Of a stretch of 30,988 nucleotides of DNA, positions 29,715 through 30,988 are shown piece after piece. Source of the DNA: a virus. A program made the translations under genes and the position numbers. Position 1 is the first letter of the stretch; the number at the start of each line of letters is the position of its first letter. The stretch lies in the IMG/VR virus record IMGVR_UViG_3300028925_001669, positions 1 to 30,988 of that record; one strand, given 5' to 3'. The notes beneath the pieces were generated by a model. It searched no databases, was not told the origin of the DNA, and saw nothing but the letters and a program-made list of their open reading frames with translations.

Positions 29715-30108
29715 ATTTTTTGTACCTGATGAAGTCTATAATGATAGAATAGCTATCTGTAAGGAATGTATTTATTATTCAAAGACGTTAGGTCAATGTA
29801 AACGGTGTTTATGTTTCGTAAAGTTGAAAGCAAGACTTGCTCCTATGGCTTGTCCACAAAAATTTTGGGATAAGACTACTGAGATGGAAGCTCCTGATGA
29901 CTTGCCACAAGAAATGATAGATGAAATACTTGACTTATGGAAAGACTTAAAAACAGGAAGGGCAAAGGATCAAGCAGCTAAAAAACGAATGATTGAGATT
30001 TACAATACAATCTATAATTCAAATTATGGAACAGGAACTAATTGTGGTTCTTGTATATCAACTTGCTTTGATGGAATTAAAAAACTATATAATAAATACA
30101 ATGACTAA
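29707..30108 (+). CDS. Cys-rich, probable zinc-binding phage protein (133 aa), copy 2
   Basis: Paralogue of the protein at 1248. It has CKECIYYSK, CKRCLCFVK, a PMACPQKFW end of the first cluster, the helix KTGRAKDQAAKKRMIEIYN and the C-terminal NCGSCISTCFDGIKKLY. Both cysteine clusters are kept, so a zinc-binding fold is likely. Its place right after the sigma-like gene in both cassettes, with an eight-base overlap each time, suggests that the two act together. Confidence 0.7.
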   Translation: MNKFFVPDEVYNDRIAICKECIYYSKTLGQCKRCLCFVKLKARLAPMACPQKFWDKTTEMEAPDDLPQEMIDEILDLWKDLKTGRAKDQAAKKRMIEIYNTIYNSNYGTGTNCGSCISTCFDGIKKLYNKYND

Positions 30109-30235
30109 AGTAAAAATGTACTGCCCGAAAACAATGGGAACTTTTAAAATGATGTTCGGTTTTGCACAGCCATTAAACTATACAAAACATTTTAAACCTA
30201 AATTAAAAAAACAAAACAATGACAAGAAACTATAA
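30101..30235 (+). CDS. Small basic protein (44 aa)
   Basis: The frame is open further upstream inside the Cys-rich gene, but the natural start is ATG 30101, which overlaps that gene's stop. The peptide (MTKVKMYCPKTMGTFKMMFG, then FAQPLNYTKHFKP) is basic with a polylysine-like end. It has no homologue at the same place in copy 1. Function unknown. Confidence 0.42.
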   Translation: MTKVKMYCPKTMGTFKMMFGFAQPLNYTKHFKPKLKKQNNDKKL

Positions 30236-30410
30236 AACAATTAAGTGGGTTTTAAAGCAACAAATTGAAAATGCTACTAAAACTCTTTGGACTTGGAGAA
30301 AAGGAAAGAAAGAAAACTTTACTTGTATATATAAAAATTACAATGATGACCTACCGATCTATACTCCTACTCAATTATTAAATGAAATAGAAGATGCCAA
30401 TACCAATTAA
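30219..30410 (+). CDS. Small conserved phage protein with YKTIKW and LWTW motifs (63 aa), copy 2
   Basis: Homologue of the 58-aa protein at 1931: NYKTIKWVLKQQIENATKTL, then WTWRKGKKENFTCIYKNYND and YTPTQLLNEI. Conserved aromatic positions in both copies support a real, folded small protein. Overlaps the DUF3310 start by 17 bases. Function unknown. Confidence 0.65.
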   Translation: MTRNYKTIKWVLKQQIENATKTLWTWRKGKKENFTCIYKNYNDDLPIYTPTQLLNEIEDANTN

Positions 30411-30678
30411 CTACAGAAATACTATGGAAAAAACAGATGATACAATCCCTGAATACTATAAAGGGAAGAACGGATATATGGCAAAAGATGTCATATCTAA
30501 TTTTGAACTAAGTTATAATGTCGGAACAGCTGTCACTTACCTACTAAGAGCAAATAGAAAACACGACACTCCAATAGATGATATTAGAAAGGCTATACAT
30601 CATTTGCACTTTGAGTTAGATGTACTGACTTCAAAGACTAGGACAGGAGCTTTATCACCAACAGGAGTAAGGAAGTAA
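30394..30678 (+). CDS. DUF3310-family protein, copy 2
   Basis: 94 aa. The core (IPEYYKGKNGY, FELSYNVGTAVTYLLRANRK, IRKAIHHLHFELDVL) matches copy 1 and the DUF3310 layout. The N-terminal residues before the core and the C-terminal extension (TSKTRTGALSPTGVRK) differ from copy 1. ATG 30394 overlaps the previous gene; ATG 30424 is a possible alternative start. It is the last gene before the non-coding region. Confidence 0.65.
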   Translation: MPIPINYRNTMEKTDDTIPEYYKGKNGYMAKDVISNFELSYNVGTAVTYLLRANRKHDTPIDDIRKAIHHLHFELDVLTSKTRTGALSPTGVRK

Positions 30679-30930
30679 TAGTGAGTGGCTGTTGGGAGAA
30701 ATAACCTAATATTAATTAAGCGTTTATATTTTTTTTACTACATCCCAACAACTACAAACTAACTATATGCAAATAAATATAATACAGGCGAAACACCCCT
30801 TAAAGAATGTAATTGCATATAATATGTCTTGTTTATTAATCAATTTAAAAGACACATCTGTCACAAAAATAGGTTATAATTGTGACAAAAGAGTAAAGTC
30901 CCTCTCACTAATTATAGGCGAAATAGAATT
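30679..30930 (+). promoter_or_regulatory. Non-coding region with two inverted repeats before the next gene
   Basis: No convincing frame is present in this 252-base stretch. TGTTGGGA (30690-30697) is the reverse complement of TCCCAACA (30743-30750), 45 bases apart, with a T8 run between them. TGTCACAA (30859-30866) is the reverse complement of TTGTGACA (30880-30887), 13 bases apart, about 45 bases before the ATG at 30931. The second is placed like an operator; the first may be a terminator-like or DNA-protein site. Confidence 0.5.
30859..30887 (+). promoter_or_regulatory. Perfect 8-bp inverted repeat, operator-like
   Basis: TGTCACAA, 13 bases, TTGTGACA. A palindromic site of this kind upstream of a start suits a dimeric repressor. 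It does not match the CRP/FNR spacing. The repressor is not in the window. Confidence 0.4.
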
Positions 30931-30988
30931 ATGAAAACAATTACATTAAATTTTAAAAATTGGAACAACGGAGCGTCAGGAGGTAGGC
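30931..30988 (+). CDS. Partial gene at the right edge, function unknown
   Basis: An open frame begins MKTITLNFKNWNNGASGGR and runs off the window. The A-rich upstream region and the inverted repeat before it support a real start. Too short to name. It shows that cassette copy 2 is not followed by the methyltransferase/terminase genes that follow copy 1. Confidence 0.45.
   Translation, partial: MKTITLNFKNWNNGASGGR

Larger units (their letters stand above)
28370..30678 (+). repeat. Regulatory/recombination cassette, copy 2
   Basis: Second copy of the block at 1-2533, with the order NinG-like, unknown, sigma-like, Cys-rich, small proteins, DUF3310. It directly continues the early operon. Protein identities are strongest in NinG, in the helix-turn-helix of the sigma-like protein and in the cysteine clusters. 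Confidence 0.85.

Noticed and set aside
1-30678. The repeated cassettes as a terminal redundancy of a circular or permuted genome
   Set aside because: Terminal repeats of one molecule would be identical; these differ at roughly a quarter of bases in NinG and carry different small genes and different downstream DNA.
1-30988. CRISPR array, diversity-generating retroelement, retron, toxin-antitoxin or known anti-phage defence system
   Set aside because: No regularly spaced repeats, no reverse transcriptase motifs and no recognisable toxin pairs; the two methyltransferases lack restriction partners.

Overview
This window is an AT-rich, gene-dense stretch of a tailed double-stranded DNA phage (or prophage) of a Bacteroidetes host, most likely a marine Flavobacteriia-type bacterium. 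Four things point there. Starts lack Shine-Dalgarno sequences and sit in A/T-rich leaders. A host-type promoter (TTG, 19 bases, TAnnTTTG) precedes the early genes. Several families typical of Bacteroidetes phages are present (DUF3127-type SSB, DUF5675, XkdF-type protease, the WGW tail-chaperone extension). Almost every start overlaps the previous stop. All genes are on the plus strand. No integrase, tRNA or CRISPR was seen.

Layout: (1) 1-2533, cassette copy 1: NinG-like protein (5' end outside the window), a conserved 118-aa protein, a sigma-factor-like protein, a Cys-rich protein, small proteins, DUF3310. (2) 2530-4660, two DNA methyltransferases flanking a zinc-ribbon protein; the second carries a ParB-like domain. 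(3) 4647-6285, terminase small and large subunits. (4) 6446-15563, tail module: a chaperone with a -1 frameshift extension, tail-completion and tail proteins, fibre-like protein, tape measure. (5) 15611-22870, head module: XkdF-type protease, scaffold, major capsid protein, tail tube, a structural protein, portal with a C-terminal extra domain, connector. (6) 22870-24512, lysis-type region: small membrane proteins, DUF5675, metallophosphoesterase. (7) 24703-28383, early genes: ERF annealing protein, SSB, a DnaA-domain-IV-like protein, a winged-helix replication protein and unknowns. (8) 28370-30678, cassette copy 2, diverged. (9) 30679-30988, a non-coding region with two inverted repeats, then the start of a further gene.

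The most interesting signal is regulatory. Five places in the late region (3.5-19.7 kb), and none I found elsewhere, carry a bipartite motif: AAATAAA, exactly nine bases, then TTTCTATTATATA. Each lies directly upstream of a gene that follows a gap. The phage also encodes two diverged sigma-like proteins with near-identical C-terminal helix-turn-helices. I propose that this sigma-like protein reads the motif as a late promoter, while early genes use host-consensus promoters. In at least two cases the motif ends 2-4 bases before the ATG, so those transcripts would be leaderless or nearly so.

Other notable points are a ten-T slippery run giving a gpG-T-type tail-chaperone fusion, the divergent duplication of the sigma cassette, and a module order in which tail genes lie between terminase and head genes with the portal downstream of the capsid gene. 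All functional names come from reading protein motifs by eye; no database search was run.
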